Part shown: positions 27,011-35,772 of the stretch, piece after piece | Numbering within the stretch: the stretch's first letter is position 1 | Layout: every line of letters begins with the position of its first letter | Assembly (NCBI RefSeq): GCF_000373925.1 | Contig: NZ_KB892790.1 | Span: forward strand, 112,804 to 176,803 | Direction: 5' to 3' | Source of the DNA: Actinopolymorpha alba DSM 45243 | GTDB lineage: Bacteria; Actinomycetota; Actinomycetes; Propionibacteriales; Actinopolymorphaceae | DNA length: 64,000 nucleotides | Made by a program: the position numbers and the translations under genes | The notes under the pieces: generated by a model | What the model was told of the DNA's origin: nothing | Seen by the model: only the letters and a program-made list of their open reading frames with translations | Databases searched by the model: none

Positions 27011-27373
27011 ATGAGCCAGGGGCACCCGAAACACCGTGCCGGCGGGCAGGTGCGATCGACCGACGTCGGTTCAGCTGCCCTGGTGGTCGGCCTCGGGTTC
27101 CTCGCCTTCGTGGGAGCGCGTCAGGCGCTCGTCCTCCTGCGCGGCGGGTACTCCCCGACGGACCCGGCCGGGCAGATCCTGGACTGGCTCCTCGTGACCG
27201 GGTCAGCCGCCTTCGCCACGCTGGTCCTGGCCATCCTCGTGGCCGTGCTGTTCCGGAGTACTCCGGCCCGCGCATGGTCACCCCGGGACCGCGGCCTGCT
27301 GGCAGCGGCCGTCGTGGTCCTGCCGGTCCTCGCGCTGGGCGTCCCTACGCTCTTGCTCGCCCCAGTCGGGTAG
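27011..27373 (+). CDS. Small three-helix membrane protein, unknown
   Basis: A 120-residue protein that I do not recognise. Three hydrophobic segments are clear: VGSAALVVGLGFLAFVGARQ, LDWLLVTGSAAFATLVLAIL and GLLAAAVVVLPVLALGVPTL. The N-terminal 20 residues are basic. ATG 27011 is chosen; an in-frame start at 26975 adds a few residues. Codon use has the strong third-position GC of a real gene. It is isolated from neighbours (divergent from PAP2; Lon lies on the other strand). Confidence 0.55.
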   Translation: MSQGHPKHRAGGQVRSTDVGSAALVVGLGFLAFVGARQALVLLRGGYSPTDPAGQILDWLLVTGSAAFATLVLAILVAVLFRSTPARAWSPRDRGLLAAAVVVLPVLALGVPTLLLAPVG

Positions 27374-27830
27374 CACCGACCCGCCGCTCAGGTGGCACAA
27401 CGCTCAGGTCACACAGGTCGTCGCACCTAGATCGACTTGAGTAGACGCGCGGATCCACCGAACCCCCGCACTCGCGATGCTCGTTCCATGAGCTCCACGC
27501 ACCACGGTTCCCCAGCATCCTCCGCCCTGACGGTCGCCCAGGGCCCGGATGCTGGTGGCTGCCGGGCTGGTGGTGGCGTCCTCGTCGTACTGCCACTCCG
27601 GCCAGGCTCCGGTCCGCGCTGCATTCGACCGACGGGGGTTTGCGGGCCTACGGAGTCTTCGGTCCCGGGCGGTGTCCGCGGTCGCGGTGCCGTCCCGGGC
27701 CTCGGCAGCGCAGGTCACGCGGGAACGGGCCGCCGGGGGTTGGGCCCGTTCCCGCGCGACGGGGGTGGTCGCCTCATGCCGGCCGGTTCGCCGAGCGCCC
27801 CCGCTTCACCGGCCGGACCATTGGGCTTGC
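27374..27830. other. Intergenic region downstream of lon
   Basis: 457 bp without a supportable gene. It has a short direct repeat CGCTCAGGT (27385 and 27401) and a strong hairpin at 27719-27755 next to the lon stop. The overlapping plus-strand frames here run on antisense to lon and look like shadows. Confidence 0.5.
27719..27755 (-). terminator. Hairpin downstream of lon
   Basis: GCGGGAACGGGCC (27719-27731) and GGCCCGTTCCCGC (27743-27755) are perfect 13-nt complements with an 11-nt loop, starting 76 nt past the lon stop. GC-rich and without T-tract; probable lon terminator. Confidence 0.65.
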
Positions 27831-30194
27831 TCAGGCGGCCTGGGCACCCGCGTCACGGGAGGTAGCGGCCTCGGCGGACAGCGCCAACCGGACCACCTCA
27901 CCCGCGTCGTCGACCAGGTGCACGGTCAGGTCGTCGAGCACCTTCTCGGGTACGTCGTCGAGATCGGGTTCGTTACGCCGCGGCAGGATCACCTCGGTGA
28001 GTCCCGCCCGGTGAGCCGCCAGCAACTTCTGCTTGACGCCACCGATCGGCAGCACCCGACCCGTCAGCGAGACCTCACCAGTCATGCCCACCTCCGGGCG
28101 TACCGGCCGTCCCGACAGCAGCGACGCGAGCGCCGTTGTCATGGTCACCCCCGCGGACGGTCCGTCCTTGGGCACCGCGCCGGCGGGTACGTGAACGTGG
28201 ATCCGGCGGCCGGGGAGTTCGCCGGTCGGTACGCCGAGACGTTCACCGTGCGCGCGGAGGTACGACAGCGCGATCTGGGCGGACTCCTTCATGACGTCGC
28301 CGAGCTGTCCGGTGAGTGTCAGGCCCGGCTCGCCGTCCATGGTGGCGGCCTCGACGTACAGCACGTCACCACCGGCACCCGTCACCGCCAGCCCGGTCGC
28401 CACGCCCGGCGTGGAGCCGTCGCGCGCGGATTCGGGCAGGAACCTCGGCTTGCCGAGATATCCCTTCACCTCCTCCGCACCGACCCGCACCGGAGCGGCC
28501 GGCGGGTTGGTCGCGAACCTCGTCGCGACCTTCCGCAGGATCTTGGCGAGGGCACGTTCGAGCCCACGGACGCCGGCTTCGCGGGTGTAGTCAGACGCGA
28601 TCGTCCGCAGCGCCGAGTCGTCGACGCTCGCCTCGTCAGCCGACAGGGCGGCCCGCTCCAGCTGGCGCGGGAGCAGGTGGTCGCGGGCGATGGCGACCTT
28701 CTCGTCCTCGGTGTAGCCGTCGAGCGCGACCAACTCCATCCGGTCCAGCAGTGCGGCCGGGATGGTGTCGGCGACGTTCGCGGTGGCGAGGAAGAGCACG
28801 TCAGACAGGTCCAGCTCGACCTCGAGGTAGTGGTCGCGGAACGTGTGGTTCTGTGCCGGGTCGAGGACCTCGAGCAGGGCCGCGGCCGGGTCACCGCGGA
28901 AGTCCGAACCCACCTTGTCGACCTCGTCGAGGAGCACGACGGGGTTCATCGATCCGGCTTCCTTGATCGCCCGGACGATCCGCCCCGCCATCGCGCCGAC
29001 GTACGTACGCCGGTGGCCGCGGATCTCGGCCTCGTCACGGACACCGCCCAGCGCGACCCGGACGAACTTCCGGCCCAGCGCCCGGGCAACGGACTCACCG
29101 AGCGAGGTCTTGCCGACACCGGGCGGGCCGACGAGCGCCAGCACCGCACCAGAGCCCCGGCCGCCGACGGCTTCCAGGCCGCGGCTTGCCCGCCGGGTCC
29201 GGACCGCGAGGTACTCCACGATCCGGTCCTTCACGTCGTCCAGACCGGCGTGGTCGGCGTCGAGGACCTCCCGGGCCGCGCCGACGTCGGTGGTGTCCGT
29301 CGTACGGAGGTTCCACGGCAGGTCGAGGACCGTGTCGAGCCAGGTACGGATCCAGCCGACCTCGGGAGACTGCTCGGAGGTGCGCTCCAGCTTGTCGACC
29401 TCCCGCAGGGCCGCCTCGCGCACCTTCTCGGGCAGGTCGGCCTTCTCGACGCGGGCGCGGTAGTCGTCGGCGCCTTCGGGGTCGTCCTCGCCGAGTTCCT
29501 TGCGGATCGCGGCGAGCTGCTGGCGTAGGACGTACTCGCGCTGGGTCTTGTCCATCGTCTCGCGGACCTCTTCACGGATCTTCTCCGTGACCTCGAGTTC
29601 GGCGAGGTGCGCTCGGGCCCACTCGAGCAGGAGCGTCAGCCGGTCCGCGGTGTCGGGCGCTTCGAGGAGCTGGACCTTCTTGTCGTTCTCCAGCCAGGAG
29701 GCGTACCCAGCCGCGTCCGCGAGCTCGCTCGGGTCGTTCATCCGCTGGACAGCGTCGACGACCTGCCAGGCACCGCGGTCCTGGAGGATCGAGATGAGGA
29801 CGGAGCGGTACTCCCTGGCCAGCTCACGAATGTGATCGTCGGGGGCCGGAACGTCGAGCACCTCGGCCTCGACCCAGAGCGCCGCCCCCGGTCCGTTCAC
29901 GCCGACGCCGACGCGGGCGCGTCCCGTCGCACGGAGTACGACGGCGGGCTCACCGCTCGGAAGGCGGCCAACCTGGGCAATCTCGGCGATGGCGCCAACC
30001 GCGCCGTACTTACCTTCAAGCCGCGGAACGACGAGGACCTGCGGGGACGTTCCGTCCGTAGTGCCGCCCTGAGCGGCGAGGCGGGCCGCGTCAACGGCGG
30101 CCTGGCGTTCGCCGTCCAGCTCCACCGGCACGACCATGCCGGGCAGGACGACGGTGTCGGCCAGGAAGAGCAGGGGAAGTGTCAGAGTGGTCAT
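27831..30194 (-). CDS. lon: ATP-dependent protease Lon
   Basis: A 787-residue LonA-type protease, cytosolic hexamer that unfolds and degrades damaged and regulatory proteins. Order: N-terminal LAN domain ([20 protein letters not shown]), coiled middle ([20 protein letters not shown]), AAA+ module with [20 protein letters not shown] and [14 protein letters not shown], then the serine-lysine protease. Its catalytic Ser is in [10 protein letters not shown] (about S680) and its Lys in [14 protein letters not shown] (about K723). ATG 30194 gives the standard N-terminus. No HspR (HAIR) or ClgR box is obvious; a short inverted repeat AACTG-N6-CAGTT lies just upstream. Confidence 0.96.
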   Translation of the reverse strand: MTTLTLPLLFLADTVVLPGMVVPVELDGERQAAVDAARLAAQGGTTDGTSPQVLVVPRLEGKYGAVGAIAEIAQVGRLPSGEPAVVLRATGRARVGVGVNGPGAALWVEAEVLDVPAPDDHIRELAREYRSVLISILQDRGAWQVVDAVQRMNDPSELADAAGYASWLENDKKVQLLEAPDTADRLTLLLEWARAHLAELEVTEKIREEVRETMDKTQREYVLRQQLAAIRKELGEDDPEGADDYRARVEKADLPEKVREAALREVDKLERTSEQSPEVGWIRTWLDTVLDLPWNLRTTDTTDVGAAREVLDADHAGLDDVKDRIVEYLAVRTRRASRGLEAVGGRGSGAVLALVGPPGVGKTSLGESVARALGRKFVRVALGGVRDEAEIRGHRRTYVGAMAGRIVRAIKEAGSMNPVVLLDEVDKVGSDFRGDPAAALLEVLDPAQNHTFRDHYLEVELDLSDVLFLATANVADTIPAALLDRMELVALDGYTEDEKVAIARDHLLPRQLERAALSADEASVDDSALRTIASDYTREAGVRGLERALAKILRKVATRFATNPPAAPVRVGAEEVKGYLGKPRFLPESARDGSTPGVATGLAVTGAGGDVLYVEAATMDGEPGLTLTGQLGDVMKESAQIALSYLRAHGERLGVPTGELPGRRIHVHVPAGAVPKDGPSAGVTMTTALASLLSGRPVRPEVGMTGEVSLTGRVLPIGGVKQKLLAAHRAGLTEVILPRRNEPDLDDVPEKVLDDLTVHLVDDAGEVVRLALSAEAATSRDAGAQAA

Positions 30195-30203
30195 GGCAGA
30201 GAC

Positions 30204-30220
30204 AACTGATTACGCAGTTA
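30204..30220 (-). promoter_or_regulatory. Inverted repeat in the lon upstream region
   Basis: AACTGATTACGCAGTT is a 5-bp inverted repeat with a 6-bp spacer about 10 nt before the lon ATG, in an AT-rich patch. It could be an operator or part of the promoter. Low support. Confidence 0.3.
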
Positions 30221-30461
30221 CATCCATTCCCGGAACGCCGAAGAAGTTGTCCACAGGCGCTCGTCAGAGCTCGGCGGCCGACCACCCAAACCCGCTAGCG
30301 TTTTCCTGCCGGTCACCGCTCCGCACACCCAGGTGACCGAGCTCGAGTAGCCGTACCACAGATAGTCCTCCCCCACGGCTACTGCGAGCGCTGCGGCGAC
30401 CCAGGGTCCCCCAACCCTCGGGTCCCCCCACCCGCGAACGGGTCTCCGCAGCTCCCACCCC

Positions 30462-30492
30462 GCGGGAGGGGCCACGCCCCGGCCCCTCCCGC
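30462..30492. repeat. GC-rich perfect hairpin
   Basis: GCGGGAGGGGCC (30462-30473) and GGCCCCTCCCGC (30481-30492) pair over 12 nt with a 7-nt loop. It sits 270 nt upstream of lon, in no gene. Confidence 0.65.
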
Positions 30493-30595
30493 TTCTGGCT
30501 GACTCGTCCCCTTGACCCCACGCTGACCGGCTTGGCCGGTGAGCGGACCGGCCGGTATGTCCGCCATGACCTGGCCCGGGTACTCACGGCCGGCG

Positions 30596-30622
30596 TGGGT
30601 ACTCAAATGATCTGAGTACCCA
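30596..30622. repeat. Perfect hairpin TGGGTACTCA / TGAGTACCCA
   Basis: 10-nt exact arms (30596-30605 and 30613-30622) with loop AATGATC, 40 nt before the small membrane-protein gene. The loop sequence recurs in the arms of the palindrome at 33147. Possible operator or leader hairpin. Confidence 0.6.
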
Positions 30623-30662
30623 GGCGGATGCCAGCAAGATCCACGCGCACCAGGCTGGCCGC

Positions 30663-31028
30663 ATGCAGACTGAACGTCGCCATGCCACTGCAGGTGGCGG
30701 CCTGCTGTGGGGTGCCGCGTTCACCCTCGGCCCGTACGTCCTCGCGGTGCTGGTGCTCCTGGCCCTGAGCTGGTCCCACGACCGGCTGCCGCCAGGGCAG
30801 TGCGAGGGCCTGGGCTGGGGCTGCTCCCTCCCACCCCGCGACGGCGCCCTGCTCCTCACGTTCATCTCCGCACCCTTCGCCGCACTGGCGACCGGGCTGG
30901 CCTGGCTCCTCGTCCTGCTCCTCCAGCTCAGTCCGGCCAAGCGCTGGGCTGGGGCGGCTCAGGGTGCGCTGGCCGCGGCGGTGGTGCTGGCCGTGGTTGT
31001 CGGCGTTCTGTTCTGCCAGTCGCTCTAG
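30663..31028 (+). CDS. Small membrane protein, unknown
   Basis: A 121-residue protein I do not recognise. Three hydrophobic segments: LLWGAAFTLGPYVLAVLVLL, LLTFISAPFAALATGLAWLL and GALAAAVVLAVVVGVLFCQS. A loop between the first two has two Cys in GQCEGLGWGCSLPP, possibly a disulfide outside the cell. Third-position GC supports coding. It is convergent with the alpha-galactosidase gene with 23 nt between the ends. Confidence 0.6.
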   Translation: MQTERRHATAGGGLLWGAAFTLGPYVLAVLVLLALSWSHDRLPPGQCEGLGWGCSLPPRDGALLLTFISAPFAALATGLAWLLVLLLQLSPAKRWAGAAQGALAAAVVLAVVVGVLFCQSL

Positions 31029-31051
31029 CGGCCGGCGGGGCAACCCCGCGT

Positions 31052-32191
31052 TCAGCTGGCGGCGACGCGGAAGACGGCCGTTGCGTGGGCGGGTAGGTCT
31101 GCCGAAACCGCGCCGGAGCTCTCCTGCACCGTGTGCGCCCAGAGATCGCGGACCAGATAGCTCGACGCGGACTCCAGGCCGATCTCCGCGGCAGTGGTCG
31201 AGATCTCGGCGGGGCCGTCGTTCTCGTTGAAGAGCGCGATCGCCCGGCTTCCATCGACGAGCGGCTTGACGAAGACGTGCAGTCCGCCCTCTGACCGGAT
31301 GGGCGCCCCCTGGATCCCGAGCGGGTCCTGGTCGACCTCGATCAACTCGGTGTTGAGGAGGATCTCCATGGTCGCCGGCGTGACCGTACGAAGGTCGGAG
31401 CCGATCAACAAGGGCGCGGCCATAATCGCCCAGAGGCTGAAATGGGTGTGGTACTCGACATCCGTCATGCCGCCGTTGCCGACCTCGAGCATGTCGGGGT
31501 CGTTCCAGTGCCCAGGCCCGGCGTACTCCGCGAGTGCCATATTGAGCTTGGTGAGCTCCAGGAGGCTTTCCCACGTATCGGAAATGTCGCCGGTCGTCCG
31601 CCAGAGGTGGCCGACACCCTTAGCCCAGGTCCAGGGTTTGTTCTGGCCCCATTCGCAGATGCTGTAAACGATGGGGCGGCCGGTGGCGAGGAGGGCATCC
31701 CGCATCTTCGTGTAACGCTCGACGGCGTCGCGGCCTTCGTTGTGGCAGTTGTCGTACTTCAGGTAGTCGACGTCGTACGACGCGAAGAGCGCGGCATCCT
31801 GCTCCTCATAATCGAGCGCACCGGGAAATCCGATCGGGCTGCAGGTGTGCACGCCCGCACTCGTGTAGATGCCGAACTTCAGGCCCTTGGAATGCACGTA
31901 GTCCGCGACCGCCTTGATGCCGTTGGGGAATCGCACCGGGTCAGGCACGAGATCCCCGTGGGAATTCCGGTCGGGAAGTGCCCAACAGTCGTCGATGTTG
32001 ATGTATTGGTATCCAACATCCGCAAGGCCTGAGGAGACGAAGAAATCGGCGGTGGCGAGCACCATCTCCTCGTTGAACTCCGGACGGTCATGAGTGGTGT
32101 TCCAGTTGTTCCACCCCATCGGTGGGGTCGGAGCGAGGCTCAGGTCAAGAGTCGGTGAATCGGCGGCTGGCTCGGTCATCTCACGCGTCAT
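31052..32191 (-). CDS. Alpha-galactosidase, glycoside hydrolase family 27
   Basis: A 379-residue GH27 enzyme hydrolysing terminal alpha-galactosides. The barrel starts APTPPMGWNNWNTTHDRPEF; YQYINIDDCWALPDRN and FGIYTSAGVHTCSPIGFPGA follow. The nucleophile is Asp147 in VDYLKYDNCHNEGR and the acid/base is Asp202 in HLWRTTGDISDTWES. A beta-sandwich domain ends the protein. There is no signal peptide, so it acts on imported oligosaccharides. ATG 32191 has GGAGG at 8 nt. It fits with the CUT1 sugar transporter at 38.7-41.9 kb, which would import its substrate, but the two are not in one operon. Confidence 0.92.
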   Translation of the reverse strand: MTREMTEPAADSPTLDLSLAPTPPMGWNNWNTTHDRPEFNEEMVLATADFFVSSGLADVGYQYINIDDCWALPDRNSHGDLVPDPVRFPNGIKAVADYVHSKGLKFGIYTSAGVHTCSPIGFPGALDYEEQDAALFASYDVDYLKYDNCHNEGRDAVERYTKMRDALLATGRPIVYSICEWGQNKPWTWAKGVGHLWRTTGDISDTWESLLELTKLNMALAEYAGPGHWNDPDMLEVGNGGMTDVEYHTHFSLWAIMAAPLLIGSDLRTVTPATMEILLNTELIEVDQDPLGIQGAPIRSEGGLHVFVKPLVDGSRAIALFNENDGPAEISTTAAEIGLESASSYLVRDLWAHTVQESSGAVSADLPAHATAVFRVAAS

Positions 32192-32270
32192 GCTGCGGAC
32201 CTCCACGGGGGTGTGCGCCGGTGATGTGGATTCCCTGATATTCAGCTGCGATCCGGACTCGATCGCGAGA

Positions 32271-32291
32271 GGATGAAGGCTTTGTTCATCC
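32271..32291. promoter_or_regulatory. Inverted repeat in the GH27 upstream region
   Basis: GGATGAA (32271-32277) and TTCATCC (32285-32291) with spacer GGCTTTG lie 80 nt upstream of the alpha-galactosidase start. Possible operator. Confidence 0.3.
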
Positions 32292-32328
32292 GCCGCCCCA
32301 AAGACGCGCGCGGCCCGAGAGGACGGTA

Positions 32329-32625
32329 ATGCTCGATCCTATATTCGTACAAGACCTGTATCACGAGAGATTACGAACAGCAGCAAGGGAACGCCTGGCT
32401 CGCCAGATCCGCGCGCGGCGTTCCAGCGGAAGTCTCTGGCAGGTGGCCAGGACAACGCTCGGCTTCGGACTGATCCGCGCCGGTCTGTGGGTGTCAGGTC
32501 GGCACGTGTTGGTGCCCACCCCGCGGGTGTCCGAAGGTACGCCGCGGCAGGACTGGCCGGCACCCGACCAGGGCGTCCGAGTGTCGACGGGCCGGCTCGG
32601 AGCTTCCGTCAGCCACCACACGTAG
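32329..32625 (+). CDS. Small protein with basic helix, unknown
   Basis: A 98-residue frame beginning MLDPIFVQDLYHERLRTAAR, followed by ERLARQIRARRSSG. Short actinobacterial proteins with an aromatic/acidic start and an Arg/Ala-rich helix of this kind are common, but I cannot name the family. GAGAGGACGG precedes ATG 32329. The last 30 residues look less constrained, so the true end may carry little structure. Divergent from the alpha-galactosidase gene. Confidence 0.5.
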   Translation: MLDPIFVQDLYHERLRTAARERLARQIRARRSSGSLWQVARTTLGFGLIRAGLWVSGRHVLVPTPRVSEGTPRQDWPAPDQGVRVSTGRLGASVSHHT

Positions 32626-32679
32626 GCCGACCTGCTCGTCCTCGCCCTATCATCGGCATGTCGACCAGGGAGGATTTCC

Positions 32680-33069
32680 GTGTCCGGAGATACCAGCTCG
32701 TCGCCTCGTCCCCCCACACTCAGCCCGCTTCCACCCCCTCCTCCGGCGAGCCCGCGTGGTTACCGTTTCGCCTCGGCGCTCGTGGGAGCCGTGCTTCTCG
32801 TCGCTCTGGGCCTGCTCGCGTTCGGATTCTTTTCCGTCCCTGGCGTGGATCCGGTCCGTGCGGGTGGGTGGTATTTCGCGATCTCGTTGATGATCGTGGT
32901 CCCGTCGGCGCTCGTCGTTCTCGTGCTCAGCTGGGGCGTGGTCGCGATCCTGCGCCAGTTGGGTGCCCGCACCTGGCCGGCCGTCGCGCAGGCACTTCCC
33001 GCGGTGGCCCTGGTGCTCGGCCTGCTCTACCTGCTCACGCAGTGGCTGTTCACGACCCCTGACAGCTGA
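32680..33069 (+). CDS. Small membrane protein, unknown
   Basis: A 129-residue protein with a Ser/Pro-rich cytoplasmic leader and three helices: FASALVGAVLLVALGLLAFG, WYFAISLMIVVPSALVVLVL and AQALPAVALVLGLLYLLTQW. GTG 32680 follows AGGGAGGA. Similar in size and layout to the protein at 30663. Function unknown. It ends before a perfect 38-bp palindrome that separates it from purL. Confidence 0.6.
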   Translation: MSGDTSSSPRPPTLSPLPPPPPASPRGYRFASALVGAVLLVALGLLAFGFFSVPGVDPVRAGGWYFAISLMIVVPSALVVLVLSWGVVAILRQLGARTWPAVAQALPAVALVLGLLYLLTQWLFTTPDS

Positions 33070-33146
33070 GCGCTGCTATCCGGATGCTGAGACGTGGGTT
33101 CCCAGCGGTGAGGCGCCTTCAGAAGTTCTGGTCGCCGCACCGCTGG

Positions 33147-33184
33147 GGAGCCAAATGATCACGTATACGTGATCATTTGGCTCC
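33147..33184. terminator. Perfect 38-bp palindrome between convergent genes
   Basis: GGAGCCAAATGATCACGTA is followed directly by its exact reverse complement, with no spacer. Each arm contains TGATCA. It lies between the stop of the small membrane protein (33069) and the stop of purL (33235). As RNA it would form a 19-bp hairpin in either direction; as DNA it could extrude a cruciform or bind a dimeric protein. Confidence 0.75.
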
Positions 33185-33234
33185 TCCAACCGAGGGACCA
33201 GGAACTCGCCGGTTGACGCTTTGACGACCGTGGG

Positions 33235-35523
33235 TCAGGCCTCGAAGAGCGCCGGAAGCACCGATGTCCAGGCCGCGCGGAGTTCGGCGAGGGGTACGTC
33301 GAAAAGCCCTGCGAACGCCAGACGCGCACTCTCACCGCTCTCGGTGACCACACCGATCGACGCGTACGGCACACCGCGCGTCGCGCACAGGTCGGTGAAC
33401 GCCACCTCCGACTCCGGGCGTACGGCGACCACCGCCCGCGCACTGGACTCGCTGAACAGCGCCACGAACGGGTCGAGGTCCTCCGGAAGCGACACCCGCG
33501 CTCCGAACCCCGCCCGCAGGCTCGCCTCGACGAGGGCCTGGGCGAGTCCCCCGTCGGACAGGTCGTGCGCCGCTTCGACCAGCCCGTCCCGGGCCACGTC
33601 GACGAGGACGTCGGCCAACTGGCGTTCGGCCGCCAGGTCGACCCGCGGCGGCAGCCCGCCGAGGTGTCCGTGCGCCACATGCGCCCACTCGGAGCCGGCG
33701 AGTTCCTCACGCGTGCTGCCGAGCAGGTAGATCGCCGCACCGGGGGTACGCCATCCCTGCGGCGTCCGCTGGCGCACATCGTCGATGACACCGAGCACAC
33801 CGACCACCGGCGTCGGCAGGATCGCCTGGTCGCCGGTCTGGTTGTAGAAGCTCACGTTGCCGCCGGTCACCGGGAGCCCCAGCTCGCGGCAGGCGTCGGC
33901 GAGCCCCAGCGTCGCTTGCTCGAACTGCCACATGACGGCGGGGTCCTCGGGCGAGCCGAAGTTCAGGCAGTTGGTCACCGCCAGCGGCCGGGCGCCGCTC
34001 ACCGCGACGTTGCGGTAGGCCTCGGCGAGCGCGAGCTGGGTGCCGGCGTAGGGGTCGAGCTTGGCGTACCGACCATTGCAGTCGGTCGCGAGCGCGACGC
34101 CGAGCGAGGAGTCCTCCGCGATCCGGATCATGCCGGCGTCGTCGGGTTGGGCGAGCACGGTGTTGCCGAGCACGTACCTGTCGTACTGATCAGTGACCCA
34201 GGAACGGTCGGAGAGGTTCGGCGAGCTGGCCAGGCGCAGCAGTGTCGCCCGCAGGTCCTCACCCGACCGGGGCCGCGCGAGTGTGTCGGGAACGTCCGCC
34301 TGCAGGGTGTCCTGCCAGTCGGGGCGGGCGAGGGGACGGTGGTAGACCGGGCCCTCGTGGGCGACCGTCCGAGGGGGTACGTCGACCACGACCTCGCCAA
34401 GCCACTGGACCGTCAGCCGACCCGACGCGTCGACCTCGCCGATCACCGTGGCCGGCACGTCCCACTTGGCGCAGATCGCGAGGAACCGCTCGACGTCAGC
34501 CGGCGTGACGACCGCCATCATGCGTTCCTGCGACTCGCTCATGAGGATCTCTTCGGGGGCGAGCGAGGTGTCGCGCAGCGGCACCCGGTCGAGCCACACC
34601 CGCATGCCGCCCTCGCCGGCCGAGGCCAGCTCCGACGTCGCACACGAAAGGCCAGCGCCGCCAAGATCCTGGATGCCGACCACGATGCCCGCCGCGAACA
34701 GCTCCAGCGTGCATTCGATCAGCAGCTTCTCCATGAACGGGTCGCCGACCTGTACCGCCGGTCGCTTCGCCGGCCCGCCGCTGCCCTCTCCGGTGGCCGC
34801 GTCGAAGGACTCGCTGGCGAGCACCGACACCCCACCGATGCCGTCACCACCGGTCTTTGCGCCGTACAGGATCACCTGGTTGCCGACGCCGGCGGCTTTG
34901 GCGAGGTGCAGGTCCTCGTGCCGGAGCACCCCGACGGAGAGCGCGTTGACCAGCGGGTTTCCGGCGTACGACGGATCGAAGACGACCTCGCCCCCGACGT
35001 TGGGCAGGCCGAGGCAGTTGCCGTAGCCGCCGACGCCGGCGACCACGCCAGGCAGGACCCGATGGGTGTCGGGGGCATCAGCGGGCCCGAACCGCAGGCT
35101 GTCCATCACCGCGACCGGGCGCGCGCCCATCGCCAGGATGTCGCGGACGATCCCGCCCACCCCGGTCGCGGCACCCTGATAGGGCTCGACGTAGCTCGGG
35201 TGGTTGTGCGACTCGACCTTGAACGTCACGGCGTACCCCTCGCCGACGTCGACGACACCGGCGTTCTCCCCGATCCCGGCGAGCAGCTTGCCCCGGTGCG
35301 TCTCGGCCGGCAGGTCGCCGAACTTGCGCAGGTGGACCTTGCTGGATTTGTACGAGCAGTGCTCGCTCCACATCACGGAGTACATCGCCAGCTCGCAGCT
35401 CGTGGGGCGGCGGCCCAGAATCTCGCGGATGCGGGCGTATTCGTCGTCTTTGAGGCCGAGCTCGCGGTAGGGCTGCTCGACGTCCGGATTGTCGGCGGCG
35501 TACTTCACGGTGTCGACGGTCAC
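33235..35523 (-). CDS. purL: Phosphoribosylformylglycinamidine synthase subunit PurL
   Basis: The ATP-dependent synthetase subunit of FGAM synthase; with PurQ and PurS it converts FGAR to FGAM. The 762-residue length matches the small (Bacillus-type) PurL. Signatures: [80 protein letters not shown] and [23 protein letters not shown] 35523 is chosen because CAGGAGAACC precedes it; a longer frame to 35793 lacks family resemblance. purQ and purS, its partners, are 7 kb away in another unit, which is unusual since they are often adjacent. Confidence 0.96.
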   Translation of the reverse strand: MTVDTVKYAADNPDVEQPYRELGLKDDEYARIREILGRRPTSCELAMYSVMWSEHCSYKSSKVHLRKFGDLPAETHRGKLLAGIGENAGVVDVGEGYAVTFKVESHNHPSYVEPYQGAATGVGGIVRDILAMGARPVAVMDSLRFGPADAPDTHRVLPGVVAGVGGYGNCLGLPNVGGEVVFDPSYAGNPLVNALSVGVLRHEDLHLAKAAGVGNQVILYGAKTGGDGIGGVSVLASESFDAATGEGSGGPAKRPAVQVGDPFMEKLLIECTLELFAAGIVVGIQDLGGAGLSCATSELASAGEGGMRVWLDRVPLRDTSLAPEEILMSESQERMMAVVTPADVERFLAICAKWDVPATVIGEVDASGRLTVQWLGEVVVDVPPRTVAHEGPVYHRPLARPDWQDTLQADVPDTLARPRSGEDLRATLLRLASSPNLSDRSWVTDQYDRYVLGNTVLAQPDDAGMIRIAEDSSLGVALATDCNGRYAKLDPYAGTQLALAEAYRNVAVSGARPLAVTNCLNFGSPEDPAVMWQFEQATLGLADACRELGLPVTGGNVSFYNQTGDQAILPTPVVGVLGVIDDVRQRTPQGWRTPGAAIYLLGSTREELAGSEWAHVAHGHLGGLPPRVDLAAERQLADVLVDVARDGLVEAAHDLSDGGLAQALVEASLRAGFGARVSLPEDLDPFVALFSESSARAVVAVRPESEVAFTDLCATRGVPYASIGVVTESGESARLAFAGLFDVPLAELRAAWTSVLPALFEA

Positions 35524-35772
35524 CGGGGTGGTTCTCCTGTCCGGACGCGGGTCGGTGGCGTCGTACGACAGAGCGGTCGGCGCCGTACGACAAGGCAACG
35601 GTACCGAGCGTCTCCCGGTGGATGGTCCCTCAGGGGTTTTGTGCCGAGATGGGGTGATCTCTACGCGACCTCGGCGCCTATGATCAACGCTCAGTGACGC
35701 ACTTCCAGTGACGCCCGGGACCAGGTCTGAAGGGGCGCGGGCCCGTCGAGACGGCGAAGGAGCTGGCCCACG
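35524..35772. promoter_or_regulatory. Divergent control region of purL and the SARP gene
   Basis: 249 bp. Two exact copies of CAGTGACGC (35692-35700 and 35706-35714) lie 59-80 nt before the SARP start, with a 14-bp period. SARP proteins bind direct repeats, so this may be an autoregulatory site. An AT-richer patch TATGATCAACG precedes the repeats. Confidence 0.35.

Larger units (their letters stand above)
30195..30662. other. Divergent intergenic region between lon and a small membrane-protein gene
   Basis: 468 bp without a gene. From left to right it holds AACTG-N6-CAGTT just upstream of lon, a perfect GC-rich hairpin at 30462-30492 and a perfect hairpin at 30596-30622. No convincing promoter hexamers could be assigned by eye. 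Confidence 0.5.

Noticed and set aside
27549..29528. 659-residue plus-strand open frame
   Set aside because: Lies antisense to lon; the composition is that of a mirror frame in high-GC DNA, with no motif.
33565..35697. 710-residue plus-strand open frame
   Set aside because: Antisense to purL, which has complete family motifs.
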